This document shows, piece by piece, positions 8,871 to 17,783 of a DNA stretch of 64,000 bases (positions within the stretch are counted from its first letter, which is position 1; each line of letters begins with the position of its first letter). A program made the position numbers and the translations under genes. Source of the stretch: Candidatus Gastranaerophilales bacterium (GTDB lineage Bacteria > Cyanobacteriota > Vampirovibrionia > Gastranaerophilales > Gastranaerophilaceae); contig CALVAM010000006.1 of assembly GCA_944325545.1 (NCBI GenBank), positions 1-64,000 on the forward strand, written 5' to 3'. The notes beneath the pieces are model-generated. The model saw only the letters and a list, made by a program, of their open reading frames with translations. It did not search any database and had not been told where the DNA came from.

Positions 8871-9621
8871 TAATAGAATTAAAAGTGATAATATTCAACT
8901 TGGGGATAATTTTGTTTTGCCAATTGAACAATCGAGAGTTACTGCTCAACAGGCAAAAGTTCAAAAAATTCTTGAAGAAACTGATGCTAAAGCAAAAGTT
9001 ATTATAAGTAATGCTGAAAATAAATCACAAGTTGTTTTACAAACAGCAAATACTGAAGCAGAAAGGATTATAGAGGAGGCCAGAAAAAAGGCTCAGCAAG
9101 AATATGAACAAATAAAAAAACAAGCATATGATGAAGGGTTTCAAAAAGGTGAACAGGATGGATTATATAAATTCCAGAATGATGCTATAGAAGGAATTAA
9201 AGCTTTAGAGGTTCTTGCTAGCAGTAATTTTGAAATTAAAAAAAATATCATAGATTCAGCAACTCTCGATATTATTGAGTTAATTTCTATTATTGCTGAT
9301 AAAATATGTCATGAAAAATTTAATAGTGAAATTTTACATAATATTACTTTGGAAGCTATAAAACAACTGAATGATAAAGAAAATATTACAATAATAGTAA
9401 ATCCAAAGTTAGTCGATAATATAACTGAATTAATACCAAGTTTCCGAGAAGAATTTTCTAAAATTAAGACTTTAAAAATAATAGAAGACAATTCTTTATC
9501 TCCGGATGGAGTAATCGTTGAAACTTTAAATTCTAGATTGGATTCCAGAATTTCATCACAAATTACAGAAATCACACAAAAAATGTTAACCGGTACAGAT
9601 AATGAATTGGGACAAGAATAA
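8863..9621 (+). CDS. fliH: flagellar export ATPase regulator FliH
   Basis: FliH is the stator-like partner of the FliI ATPase and resembles the V-ATPase E subunit. The N-terminal half is a coiled coil rich in Ala, Glu and Lys, with the pattern E-A-E-R-I-I-E-E-A-R-K-K-A. The region around Y-D-E-G-F-Q-K-G-E-Q-D-G is the typical GxxxG-like FliH segment. The only sensible start is the TTG at 8863, which overlaps the end of fliG, with AGGATGAG just upstream. The stop lies inside the start of fliI (20-base overlap), which indicates tight coupling. Confidence 0.88.
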   Translation: MSSNRIKSDNIQLGDNFVLPIEQSRVTAQQAKVQKILEETDAKAKVIISNAENKSQVVLQTANTEAERIIEEARKKAQQEYEQIKKQAYDEGFQKGEQDGLYKFQNDAIEGIKALEVLASSNFEIKKNIIDSATLDIIELISIIADKICHEKFNSEILHNITLEAIKQLNDKENITIIVNPKLVDNITELIPSFREEFSKIKTLKIIEDNSLSPDGVIVETLNSRLDSRISSQITEITQKMLTGTDNELGQE

Positions 9622-10924
9622 ATATTTAGAAATTATAAAAAATACTCAAGCAATCAAAGAAATTGGAAAAATTACAGAGATAATTGGTTTAACAATAGAA
9701 TCAGACGGACCGAAATCTTCAATTGGAGATTTATGTCATATTTATAATGATTACAATGAGCCTCCGACAATGGCAGAAGTTGTAGGGTTTAAACAAGATA
9801 AAATTTTATTAATGCCGCTAGGTAATGCAGATGGAATAAGACCTGGAGCTTTTGTTGTAAATACTGGAAGTGCAATGAAAATTGGGGTAGGTAAACAATT
9901 AATCGGAAGAGTTCTTGATGGTTTGGGAAACCCAATTGATACATTAGGAGATATCCGTTTTACAGAATACCGTTCTACAAGGGCGGAAGCTATTAATCCT
10001 TTGAAAAGAAAAAGAATATCAGAGCCTTTAAGTCTTGGAATAAAATCGATAGATGGATTTGCTACATTAGGAAAAGGGCAAAGAATGGGTATTTTTGCAG
10101 GTTCTGGTGTCGGGAAAAGTACAACTATCGGTATGATGGCAAAAAACACTTCGGCTGATTTAAATGTTATTGCTTTAATAGGAGAGCGTGGTAGGGAGGT
10201 TAAAGAATTTATTGAAGAAATCCTCGGACCGGAAGGTATGAAACGATCTATTGTTGTTGCTGCTACTTCTGAGCAACCTTCTTTAGTTAAAATAAAAGCA
10301 GCTTTTGTTGCGACTTCAATTGCTGAATATTTTAGAGATAAAGGGCTTGACGTTTTATTTATGTTAGATAGTGTAACACGTATTGCAATGGCACAAAGAG
10401 AAGTCGGCTTAGCAATCGGAGAACCTCCTGCAACAAGAGGATATACGCCATCAGTTTTTGCTCTTATGCCTAAACTTATGGAAAGGGCAGGTACAAATGA
10501 ATTTGGTACCATTACAGGACTTTATACCGTTTTAGTAGAAGGTGATGATTTTAATGAACCTATTTCTGATACTGCAAGAAGTATTCTTGATGGGCATATT
10601 ATGTTATCAAGAGATTTAGCTCATAAAAACCATTATCCGGCGGTTGATGTTTTACAATCATTAAGTCGTGTTATGGGGGATGTTACTTCTCCTGAACACA
10701 GAAAAGCGGCTGGTGTTATTAGAAATTTACTTGCTGTACATAAAAAAAATGAAGATTTAATTAATATTGGTGCGTATGTTAAAGGCTCTGATCCAAATTG
10801 CGATAAAGCTATTGCTCTTATGGGAGACATCAATAATTTCCTTTTACAATCTACAAAAGATAAAATTAATTATGAAGATACCATTAATCAATTGCTTCAA
10901 TTAGGACAGCTCGCAGGTGCTTAA
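9602..10924 (+). CDS. fliI: flagellum-specific ATPase FliI
   Basis: FliI is the hexameric ATPase of the flagellar type III export apparatus, related to the F1 beta subunit. Walker A A-G-S-G-V-G-K-S-T lies near residue 165, followed by A-L-I-G-E-R-G-R-E-V and Walker B L-F-M-L-D-S-V-T-R. The arginine-finger segment and the C-terminal helical domain are present, and the length of 440 is normal. The start overlaps fliH by 20 bases. It is the last gene of the operon; fliJ, flgE and other partners do not follow and must be elsewhere. Confidence 0.96.
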   Translation: MNWDKNKYLEIIKNTQAIKEIGKITEIIGLTIESDGPKSSIGDLCHIYNDYNEPPTMAEVVGFKQDKILLMPLGNADGIRPGAFVVNTGSAMKIGVGKQLIGRVLDGLGNPIDTLGDIRFTEYRSTRAEAINPLKRKRISEPLSLGIKSIDGFATLGKGQRMGIFAGSGVGKSTTIGMMAKNTSADLNVIALIGERGREVKEFIEEILGPEGMKRSIVVAATSEQPSLVKIKAAFVATSIAEYFRDKGLDVLFMLDSVTRIAMAQREVGLAIGEPPATRGYTPSVFALMPKLMERAGTNEFGTITGLYTVLVEGDDFNEPISDTARSILDGHIMLSRDLAHKNHYPAVDVLQSLSRVMGDVTSPEHRKAAGVIRNLLAVHKKNEDLINIGAYVKGSDPNCDKAIALMGDINNFLLQSTKDKINYEDTINQLLQLGQLAGA

Positions 10925-10936
10925 GTTTTCAAAACA

Positions 10937-10966
10937 AAAAACGAGAGTTGTATAACTCTCGTTTTT
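10937..10966. terminator. terminator between fliI and rpmH
   Basis: A 13-bp inverted repeat (10937-10949 and 10954-10966) with the loop GTAT is flanked by A and T runs. It can stop both the flagellar operon and the convergent rpmH transcript. Confidence 0.92.
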
Positions 10967-10986
10967 ATTAAAATAAACTTTTTAAA

Positions 10987-11139
10987 CTACGCTCTTTTGC
11001 TTCCAGTAATAGCAATTTGATGTCTTCCTTTAGCACGTCTTCTGTTTAATACTTCTTGTCCACCAGGAGTTGACATTCTTGCTCTGAAACCACTTACGTG
11101 TTGTCTTTTAATTTTTGTTCCTTCTAATGTACGTCTCAT
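10987..11139 (-). CDS. rpmH: 50S ribosomal protein L34
   Basis: This 50-codon gene reads M-R-R-T-L-E-G-T-K-I-K-R at its start, then the L34 signature G-F-R-A-R-M and N-R-R-R-A-K-G-R. The R-T-L-x-G-T start is like cyanobacterial L34 rather than the proteobacterial K-R-T-Y-Q-P form. The C-terminus runs about six residues past the usual end. AAAAGGAAA lies 7 bases before the ATG. In most bacteria rpmH is followed by rnpA and yidC. Here it ends at a terminator facing fliI, so it is a single-gene unit. Confidence 0.95.
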   Translation of the reverse strand: MRRTLEGTKIKRQHVSGFRARMSTPGGQEVLNRRRAKGRHQIAITGSKRA

Positions 11140-11252
11140 TTTTCTATTTCCTTTTCAGCTAATTTTACTTATAATATACTCATGTAATCATGAACATGTA
11201 TTCTAGTCAAATAATTGGTTAAGTTTGGTTAAGATAATAAAGGAGAGTTAAT

Positions 11253-12062
11253 ATGAATAAATACAAAATAGGTTTTATTGGTGCGGGGAAAATGGCTAGT
11301 GCTATAATTAAGGGACTTATTAAAACAAAATTTTTAAAACCTGAAGAAATTATTGCTTCACAAGTAGAAGATAATATTGAAGAAAAATCTAAAATATTAG
11401 GTATAAAAGTTATCAAAGATAATCTTGAAATTGCTAAAAATTCTGAAATTATTTTTATTGCAACAAAACCTAATCAAGTGCAAGATGTTTTGGTTGAAAT
11501 AAGTAAAGAAATTACTTCTGATAAACTTGTTGTTTCTATTGCGGCAGGAGTTACAACTGAAAAACTTGAAAACAATCTTTCTCGAGGAACAAGAGTAATA
11601 AGAGTTATGCCTAATACTCCGGCACTTGTCGGGGAAGGTATGAGCGGTATGGTTGGCGGTAAATATGCTAAAGAAGAAGATTTAGATTTTATCCAAAAAC
11701 TTTTATCAACAATTGGAAAATGTATTATTGTTGATAATGAATCTCAAATTGATATTGTAACTGCAATTTCAGGTTCCGGACCAGCTTTTTATTATAAAGT
11801 TATTAATGAAATTGCTCGTGCCGGAGAAAAGTTAGGACTTGATTATGATAAAGCACTATTACTAAGCATTCAAACAGCAATTGGTTCTGCGAAAATGGCT
11901 TTAAATAGGGAAATTTCTATGGAAGAACTTATCTCTAATGTCGCAACAAAAGGCGGTTGTACAAGAGTTGGTGTTGATTGTATGGATGAAAACAATACTG
12001 AAAAACTTTTTTTTGATGTAATAGAAAGTACAACCAAGAAAGCACATGAATTAGGCAAATAG
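11253..12062 (+). CDS. proC: pyrroline-5-carboxylate reductase
   Basis: ProC reduces 1-pyrroline-5-carboxylate to proline with NAD(P)H, the last step of proline synthesis. The N-terminal Rossmann motif I-G-F-I-G-A-G-K-M-A and the R-V-M-P-N-T-P-A block are present, and the C-terminal dimerisation domain carries the signature A-I-S-G-S-G-P-A-F and later T-K-G-G-C-T. The length of 269 is normal. AAGGAGAG precedes the ATG. It converges on the TPR/glycosyltransferase gene with only one base between stop codons. Confidence 0.96.
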   Translation: MNKYKIGFIGAGKMASAIIKGLIKTKFLKPEEIIASQVEDNIEEKSKILGIKVIKDNLEIAKNSEIIFIATKPNQVQDVLVEISKEITSDKLVVSIAAGVTTEKLENNLSRGTRVIRVMPNTPALVGEGMSGMVGGKYAKEEDLDFIQKLLSTIGKCIIVDNESQIDIVTAISGSGPAFYYKVINEIARAGEKLGLDYDKALLLSIQTAIGSAKMALNREISMEELISNVATKGGCTRVGVDCMDENNTEKLFFDVIESTTKKAHELGK

Positions 12063-12070
12063 CCTAATTC
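12048..12070. terminator. hairpin spanning both convergent stop codons
   Basis: GAATTAGGC (12048-12056) and GCCTAATTC (12062-12070) form a perfect 9-bp stem with a 5-base loop that covers the stop codons of proC and of the gene on the other strand. There is no U-tract, so it may stabilise 3' ends rather than terminate. Confidence 0.5.
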
Positions 12071-13542
12071 GGTTGCATTTCTGATAAAATATCTTCGAAA
12101 ACACTTTTCCAGTCGCCAATTTTGTGTTGACGGAATAGTTTTACGCAGTCATACCAGTCACATTTAGTTAAATCTGTATGCCATCTCCAATTAACTTCGT
12201 AAGGTAGAATTATCCAGCAAGGAATTCCCATTGCTCCGGCAAGGTGAGCTAGTGAAGTGTCATTACAAATTACCAAATCTAAATTTGATAATGCTGCCGC
12301 TGTTTGAGAAAAGTTAATCAAATCTTTTCCGATATCAATAATGTTATTTTGTTTTAATTTTGAAATATCTTCACTTCCTTCAAATGTTTGAAATGAATAG
12401 TATTGCGTATTTTCTACTTGCATTAATGGTATAAATTCTTCACTTGGAATAACTCTATCCATATCAAAATAAGTATTTCCTTGCCATTTTATTCCGACTT
12501 TTATTTTATCGTTATTAAAATATTTTTCTTTATATTCTTTTGCAAGTTTTTCATCAGCTTTCAGGTATCCTTCCGGATAAGCAAAAATACGTTCTCCTTT
12601 TAATTTTAGTAAATATGGTAAGCTCAAAAGTGGAGCGTGCACATCAAAATCTATATTCTGTTCCGGGATATAACTGTCAATAATTTCATCTATGCCCAAA
12701 GAATTAATTTTAAATAGCGGTGCAAGAGGTTTTTGAACCATAAATATCAACTTTTTACAACGATTTGCAACAAGAGGAAGGTATCTTGCAAACATAATTG
12801 TATCTCCAAAACCCGCTTCATAATATACTAAAAGAGTTTTGTCTTTTATATTTTCGCCCTTCCAAAGATTTTTCATCGTAGCTTTGTTTGGATAACTTTT
12901 ATTTTGCAATGCTATTGCTGTATCTTTTGAAAATCTGCTTTCAAAAAGCTTTAATCCTTTATTATAATCTTTTAATCTCATATATGCTAAGCTTAAAAAA
13001 TATTCTGTATCTTTATCTTTAGGTCTTAATTTTTGGCATATTTTTAAAGCCGAGATTGCGTTTTTGACCTCTCCTTCTATGTTATATAAATGAGCTAAAT
13101 TAAACCAACCATCATAAGAAGCAGGATTAATTTTTAAGGCTTTATCATAAAATAATATTGCTTTTTTGTTGTCCTTTAAATTTTTGTAAGCTAAAGCCAG
13201 ATTGAATAATAAAGAAAAATTTTGTGGAAATTTTTTCAAAACTAACGTTTCATATGATGTGATTTGTTTATATAATTTTGCTCTTATGTATGCTTGAAAA
13301 AGGGTTTCATAAAAATATTCATTTTCTTCTTTTTTTATAGCTTGTTCGATAAAATGAATAGCTGAAATTACGTCATTTTGTTGTAATTTTAGAACTCCAA
13401 GAAGGTTATATATTTCAGCACTTTCATTATTATTTTTTAAAATTTCATTATAAGCAACTTCTGCTTCTTCAAGTTTACCTTGCTGATGTAGTGAAAAACC
13501 AACATCAAATATTTTTTTTACCTCTTCATCCAACTTTGGCAT
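12064..13542 (-). CDS. TPR protein with glycosyltransferase-9-like domain
   Basis: Residues 1-225 hold about six tetratricopeptide repeats (for example Y-D-G-W-F-N-L-A-H-L-Y-N). Residues 230-490 resemble the C-terminal half of heptosyltransferase/family 9 transferases: Y-Y-E-A-G-F-G-D-T-I-M-F-A-R-Y, then G-I-K-W-Q-G-N, then C-N-D-T-S-L-A-H-L-A-G-A-M-G-I-P. Such fusions usually glycosylate protein or envelope acceptors, with the repeats binding the acceptor. The sugar and target are unknown. It is the last gene of a long minus-strand run, 49 bases after lipA. Confidence 0.8.
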   Translation of the reverse strand: MPKLDEEVKKIFDVGFSLHQQGKLEEAEVAYNEILKNNNESAEIYNLLGVLKLQQNDVISAIHFIEQAIKKEENEYFYETLFQAYIRAKLYKQITSYETLVLKKFPQNFSLLFNLALAYKNLKDNKKAILFYDKALKINPASYDGWFNLAHLYNIEGEVKNAISALKICQKLRPKDKDTEYFLSLAYMRLKDYNKGLKLFESRFSKDTAIALQNKSYPNKATMKNLWKGENIKDKTLLVYYEAGFGDTIMFARYLPLVANRCKKLIFMVQKPLAPLFKINSLGIDEIIDSYIPEQNIDFDVHAPLLSLPYLLKLKGERIFAYPEGYLKADEKLAKEYKEKYFNNDKIKVGIKWQGNTYFDMDRVIPSEEFIPLMQVENTQYYSFQTFEGSEDISKLKQNNIIDIGKDLINFSQTAAALSNLDLVICNDTSLAHLAGAMGIPCWIILPYEVNWRWHTDLTKCDWYDCVKLFRQHKIGDWKSVFEDILSEMQPN

Positions 13543-13591
13543 AATATTCTCTCTTCTTTTTTACTAATAATATTTTAAATTGGATTTGAAA

Positions 13592-14443
13592 TTATTTCAA
13601 GGCTTGAAGCCAAGATTGTTTTGCTTGATAAGAACTTCTTACAAGTGGTGCTATTTGGTAATTTTTAAATCCAATTTTTTGGGCTAAATCCTTTAAATTC
13701 TCGTATTCTTTTAAAGTATAATATTTTTCAACTTTTAAATGTTCTTTAGATGGCTGAATATATTGACCTATCGTCAAAATATCAACCCCTGCATCTTTTA
13801 AGTCTGAAAGAGTTTCTTCAATCTCGTCTTTATTTTCACCTAACCCGACCATCATACCGGATTTTGTAATAATTGAAGAGTTTTCTTTTATATATTTCAA
13901 AACATCGACTGAACATTGATAATCACCTTGAGGCCTTGCTGTCTTAAAAAGAGATTTCACTGTTTCAATATTATGATTAAAAACTTCCGGATTGGATTGT
14001 ATTATTAAATCAAGAGATTCCTTCTTTCCTTTAAAATCAGGTGTTAGAATTTCAATTTTTGCACTTGATATTTTTCTGATTTCCTGAATACAGTTTTTAA
14101 AATGTTCAGCCCCGCCATCAGGCAAATCATCTCTTGTAACCGAAGTAATTACAGCAAATTCTAATCCTAATTCTTTAACTGCTTCTGCTAGATGTTTTGG
14201 TTCTTCTAAATCCAAAGGTTTCGGTTTAGCAACAGATATATTACAATATCTGCAATTTCTGGTACAAACATTTCCCATGATTAAAAAGGTTGCAGTATTC
14301 TTTGCATAACATTCACTTTTATTTGGACATCTTGCTCCGTCACATACTGTATTTAAACATTTTGTTTTTAAAATTCTTCTTACTATTTTAGTTTTTTCTG
14401 TATCAATAATTGGTCTTTTTAAATATTCCGGTAATCTTTGCAT
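13592..14443 (-). CDS. lipA: lipoyl synthase
   Basis: LipA is a radical-SAM enzyme that inserts two sulfurs into protein-bound octanoyl groups to form lipoate. The auxiliary iron-sulfur cluster motif is C34-x4-C39-x5-C45 and the radical-SAM motif is C60-x3-C64-x2-C67. The C-terminal R-S-S-Y, which supplies a cluster ligand, is present. The length of 283 is typical. It lies 21 bases after the histidine kinase gene on the same strand. No lipB or lipoate-dependent dehydrogenase is visible in the window. Confidence 0.95.
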   Translation of the reverse strand: MQRLPEYLKRPIIDTEKTKIVRRILKTKCLNTVCDGARCPNKSECYAKNTATFLIMGNVCTRNCRYCNISVAKPKPLDLEEPKHLAEAVKELGLEFAVITSVTRDDLPDGGAEHFKNCIQEIRKISSAKIEILTPDFKGKKESLDLIIQSNPEVFNHNIETVKSLFKTARPQGDYQCSVDVLKYIKENSSIITKSGMMVGLGENKDEIEETLSDLKDAGVDILTIGQYIQPSKEHLKVEKYYTLKEYENLKDLAQKIGFKNYQIAPLVRSSYQAKQSWLQALK

Positions 14444-14464
14444 TTTAATTTCACTTTCTTAAAA

Positions 14465-16135
14465 CTATGCAATCGGTAAATAAATTTTTACACAAAATCC
14501 ACATTCTTCATTTGAATATAATCTGATTTTACCGTTCATTCCTTCTACTAATCCCTTAACTATAAATAGTCCTAAACCGGTACCTCTTGTAGTTCTTGTA
14601 GTTTTGTCGTCTACTCGTGTAAATTTATCAAACAATGTCTTTAATTTTTCTCTTGGAATAATATCATAATCATTTTTTACACTTATAATTAGTTTTTCAC
14701 CATCAATTGCATAATCAAGAGTAATTTTAGAATCATCTTTTGAGTATTTTATGGCATTTTCGATTAAATTAACAAAGACTTGTTCTAATCTATCATTATC
14801 AGCTAATACTGAAATCTTACAATTTTCTAAATTATTAATAATTTCTTTTTCCGAATCATTTTTTACTAATAATATTGCATTTTCTACTGCAGAAGCAATA
14901 GCAACATCCGTCACATCAAAATTTAATCTTGCACCTTCTATATCAGGAATAACTAAAATATCTTCAATCATTCTTTTTAATCGTTCAGCTTGTTTTTTAA
15001 TTATCTTTAATGATTTTTGCCTCATTTCTTCATCAATTTCAATATCTTGCCTTAAAAGTCTAGAAGTATAACCTTGAATACTTGTAAGAGGAGTTCTAAA
15101 TTCGTGACTCACTGTATCAACCATATTTGAACGAAATTCATTTAATTGACGAAGTTCTTTATTTTTCTTTTTAAGTTGAATATAAGACTTATGAATTTGT
15201 CCTACCATTTTATTAAACTCTGTACCTAAAAAAACGAGCTCAAAAGGTGTAAATACATTTGTAAGAAGTCTAATTCTCCTTTCATAATTTCCTTTTGAAA
15301 TTGCAATTATTGCTTTGAATAATTGTCTAATATTTATATATAAATAATAGGTATAAAGTCCAACAACAAAGAAAACAGTAAGTATTGTTATAATAATAGA
15401 AAGAATTATTTTATCTCGGTTATAGTCAATTGCATGTCGGGTAACAGCTTCTGTTGTATTAACAATAATTAAAGCATCCGGAGATGTTTTTTTTAAATAA
15501 ACAAGCGGTTGGTTTTTTTTATCCCCATAAACTACAGGCTTGTCTGTTTCTAATTTTTGAGGAAGTTGAAACAGGCTGCTTTGGAAACCTTTATCCGAAT
15601 AATGACTTGACGCCACTAAATCTTGATTTTCTCCTGCTAATACATAAATTTGACGTTTATCATCTGATAACGTTTTAAACAAATTTTTCTGTAAATTTTT
15701 AATATTCAAAACTGCAACAAGATATCTGCCATCTTTTAATTGACGCTTAAATACCGCAAAATCATCCTTTAGATTATATATATCATATTTTTCAAGTTCA
15801 TTTTTATTAACTATGCTTAATTCTTTGTAAAATAATAAGTCTTTAATAATGCTATTCAAATATTTTTGTTCTTCAGAACGATTATTCATATATTCAATAG
15901 TAGAAATAATTTGATTTAATTCGTTATTAATCGAATGTTCAAAAACCTCAATTTCTTCAGAAACAATATTTGCAATCATAATAGCCGCAGATCTTAATTG
16001 AGCCCTATTAGATTGTTGATTAATATTACTAATAATAAGTCCGCTAACTGTCATTGGAATAAGAACAGCAAAAAAAATAACAATAATAATTTGTTCTGCT
16101 ATTTTTAAATGTCTTTTACTAAAGAATTTTGACAT
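14465..16135 (-). CDS. membrane sensor histidine kinase
   Basis: This is a two-component sensor of 556 residues. The first membrane helix is about 14-36, the extracytoplasmic sensor domain about 37-240, the second helix about 243-267, followed by a HAMP-like linker. The HisKA domain contains V-S-H-E-F-R-T-P-L with phospho-acceptor His344. The ATPase domain has the N-box N-L-I-E-N-A-I-K-Y-S (457-466) and a glycine box G-T-G-L-G-L (518-523). The gene starts 3 bases after the response regulator stop, so they are a cognate pair. It lies between wall-synthesis genes and lipA, suggesting envelope sensing, which is inference. Confidence 0.93.
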   Translation of the reverse strand: MSKFFSKRHLKIAEQIIIVIFFAVLIPMTVSGLIISNINQQSNRAQLRSAAIMIANIVSEEIEVFEHSINNELNQIISTIEYMNNRSEEQKYLNSIIKDLLFYKELSIVNKNELEKYDIYNLKDDFAVFKRQLKDGRYLVAVLNIKNLQKNLFKTLSDDKRQIYVLAGENQDLVASSHYSDKGFQSSLFQLPQKLETDKPVVYGDKKNQPLVYLKKTSPDALIIVNTTEAVTRHAIDYNRDKIILSIIITILTVFFVVGLYTYYLYINIRQLFKAIIAISKGNYERRIRLLTNVFTPFELVFLGTEFNKMVGQIHKSYIQLKKKNKELRQLNEFRSNMVDTVSHEFRTPLTSIQGYTSRLLRQDIEIDEEMRQKSLKIIKKQAERLKRMIEDILVIPDIEGARLNFDVTDVAIASAVENAILLVKNDSEKEIINNLENCKISVLADNDRLEQVFVNLIENAIKYSKDDSKITLDYAIDGEKLIISVKNDYDIIPREKLKTLFDKFTRVDDKTTRTTRGTGLGLFIVKGLVEGMNGKIRLYSNEECGFCVKIYLPIA

Positions 16136-16138
16136 GAG

Positions 16139-16846
16139 TTATTCTCCAAATGGGGTTAGCTTGTATCCGACGTTAGTAACAGTATGAAGATATCTTGGAT
16201 TTTTAGTATCCGGCTCGATTTTGTTTCTTAAAGCACCGACGTGAACTCTAAGCATTCTGACATCTTCGTCGCTTGAATACCCCCAAACTTCTTCTAATAA
16301 AGTTGCAAGAGTTACAGCTTTATTAAAATGCTGCATAAGACAATATAATATTTCAAACTCTGTTGGTGTTAATTTCATTCTTTTATTTAGAATAATGGTT
16401 TCTAATGTATCAGGGAAAATTTCAATTTCGCCTGCTTCAAGAATTTCATTTGAAGTAAATGTTTCAACAGGCGGTTGGTTTCTTCTTAACAGAACTCTAA
16501 TTCTTAAAAGAACTTCTTGTACATCAAAAGGTTTAACTAAATAATCATCAACTCCGCTGTCAAAACCAATTGTTTTATCGTCAATTGTACCTTTAGCGGT
16601 CAGCATAAGAATTGGAACATTAATTTTTGCTTGTCTGATATTTTTAGCGACATCAAAACCATTCATTTTAGGCATCATAACATCTAATAAAATCAAATCA
16701 TAACTATTGTTAAGGGCTTTTGTTAAACCTTCCATTCCGTCTTTTGCGGTATCTACAAAATATCCGCTTGAAGATATATCAAATTCCAATAAATCTCTTA
16801 TTTCTGTATCATCATCTACTATTAAAATTCTCTTTTTATCTACCAT
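16139..16846 (-). CDS. OmpR-type response regulator (RpaA-like)
   Basis: The receiver domain has acidic residues D11-D13, phospho-acceptor D55, T83 and K105. It is followed by a winged-helix DNA-binding domain with E-V-W-G-Y and R-V-H-V-G-A-L-R-N-K-I-E-P-D. The last part resembles cyanobacterial RpaA from memory, though no circadian system is implied. The length of 235 is normal. It is transcribed with the kinase just downstream and lies 44 bases after the nagA-like gene. Likely targets include its own cluster, but no binding site could be assigned. Confidence 0.93.
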   Translation of the reverse strand: MVDKKRILIVDDDTEIRDLLEFDISSSGYFVDTAKDGMEGLTKALNNSYDLILLDVMMPKMNGFDVAKNIRQAKINVPILMLTAKGTIDDKTIGFDSGVDDYLVKPFDVQEVLLRIRVLLRRNQPPVETFTSNEILEAGEIEIFPDTLETIILNKRMKLTPTEFEILYCLMQHFNKAVTLATLLEEVWGYSSDEDVRMLRVHVGALRNKIEPDTKNPRYLHTVTNVGYKLTPFGE

Positions 16847-16890
16847 ACATACCCCTTAAAACTTTTTAAATTATTATATTTTAATTTAAG

Positions 16891-17781
16891 TTAATATTCA
16901 ATATTTATAATATTAAAATTTTCATCCCATTCAATATTTCCTTTAAGTTCAATATTATGATAAATATAAGGATTGGTTGCAAACTGCGGATTAAATAATT
17001 TTTTTTGTCCTAGAATTTTAATCATTTCAGGTAAAAGTTTTGTACTACCTGCTATTGTTCCATCAGAAGATGTTGCAGTAGAGCCGTTATAAAAGATTTT
17101 AGAATCTGCAAAAATTGTTTCTTTAATGTTACTATACGTTATAGGTAAAGAATCACTTATTAAAATTACTTTATCAATAGGCTTAGTTTTAAAAAATAGT
17201 TTTAAAGCTTCATCGCTAACGTGATAACCATCTGCTATTATTTCTGCAAAAATATTATCATTAATTAAAGTTGAAAGAGCTGTTGATTTTCCTCTGTGTG
17301 AAATACCTGCCATCGCATTAAATGTATGAGTTACTCCGTTAACTCTAGATAAATCCCCTCCAATACAATGACCCGCTTGAACTTTTACATTTTTTTCTCT
17401 TAAATAATCTATTAATCCATTATCAAGTTCTGGTGCTAAGGTCACAATTTTAATAAAATCATCTTCAATTTTTTTATAATTTTCAATAGTTAAATCTAAA
17501 AAATGTTCAGGATTATGAATTCCTTTTTTTATTGGATTAATAAATATTCCTTCAAGATGAATTCCGAGAATTCCATCACTCTTTTTAGAAGCCTCTTTAA
17601 TAATTCTTATTTGTCTTTTAATATTTTCGAGAGTATCAGTAACAAGAGTAGGAAAAAAACCGCCAATTCCTATTTCTTTAAGCTTATAAGATAATCCAAC
17701 AATCTCATTTATCCCTGCTTTATTAAAATCAACACCAAAAGCACCGTGAAAATGTTGTTCAATTAAAAGAGGAGTTTTCAT
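16891..17781 (-). CDS. nagA: N-acetylglucosamine-6-phosphate deacetylase-like amidohydrolase
   Basis: It resembles NagA, which removes acetate from GlcNAc-6-phosphate in amino-sugar recycling. Metal and substrate motifs are visible: Q-H-F-H-G at the N-terminus, G-I-H-L-E-G-I-F-I-N-P near 95, Q-A-G-H-C near 135, T-H-T-F-N-A-M near 150, I-A-D-G-Y-H-V and I-L-I-S-D-S. At 296 residues it is shorter than the usual 380 or so. It lacks the N-terminal beta-sandwich strands, and the start is the barrel itself. It starts 2 bases after murE stops, so it belongs to the wall operon and may serve peptidoglycan recycling. Confidence 0.8.
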   Translation of the reverse strand: MKTPLLIEQHFHGAFGVDFNKAGINEIVGLSYKLKEIGIGGFFPTLVTDTLENIKRQIRIIKEASKKSDGILGIHLEGIFINPIKKGIHNPEHFLDLTIENYKKIEDDFIKIVTLAPELDNGLIDYLREKNVKVQAGHCIGGDLSRVNGVTHTFNAMAGISHRGKSTALSTLINDNIFAEIIADGYHVSDEALKLFFKTKPIDKVILISDSLPITYSNIKETIFADSKIFYNGSTATSSDGTIAGSTKLLPEMIKILGQKKLFNPQFATNPYIYHNIELKGNIEWDENFNIINIEY

Positions 17782-17783
17782 TA

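Noticed and set aside
9751-10512. Long open frame opposite fliI
   Set aside because: It lies entirely inside the strongly conserved fliI on the other strand and has no start signals or recognisable motifs, so it is a shadow frame.
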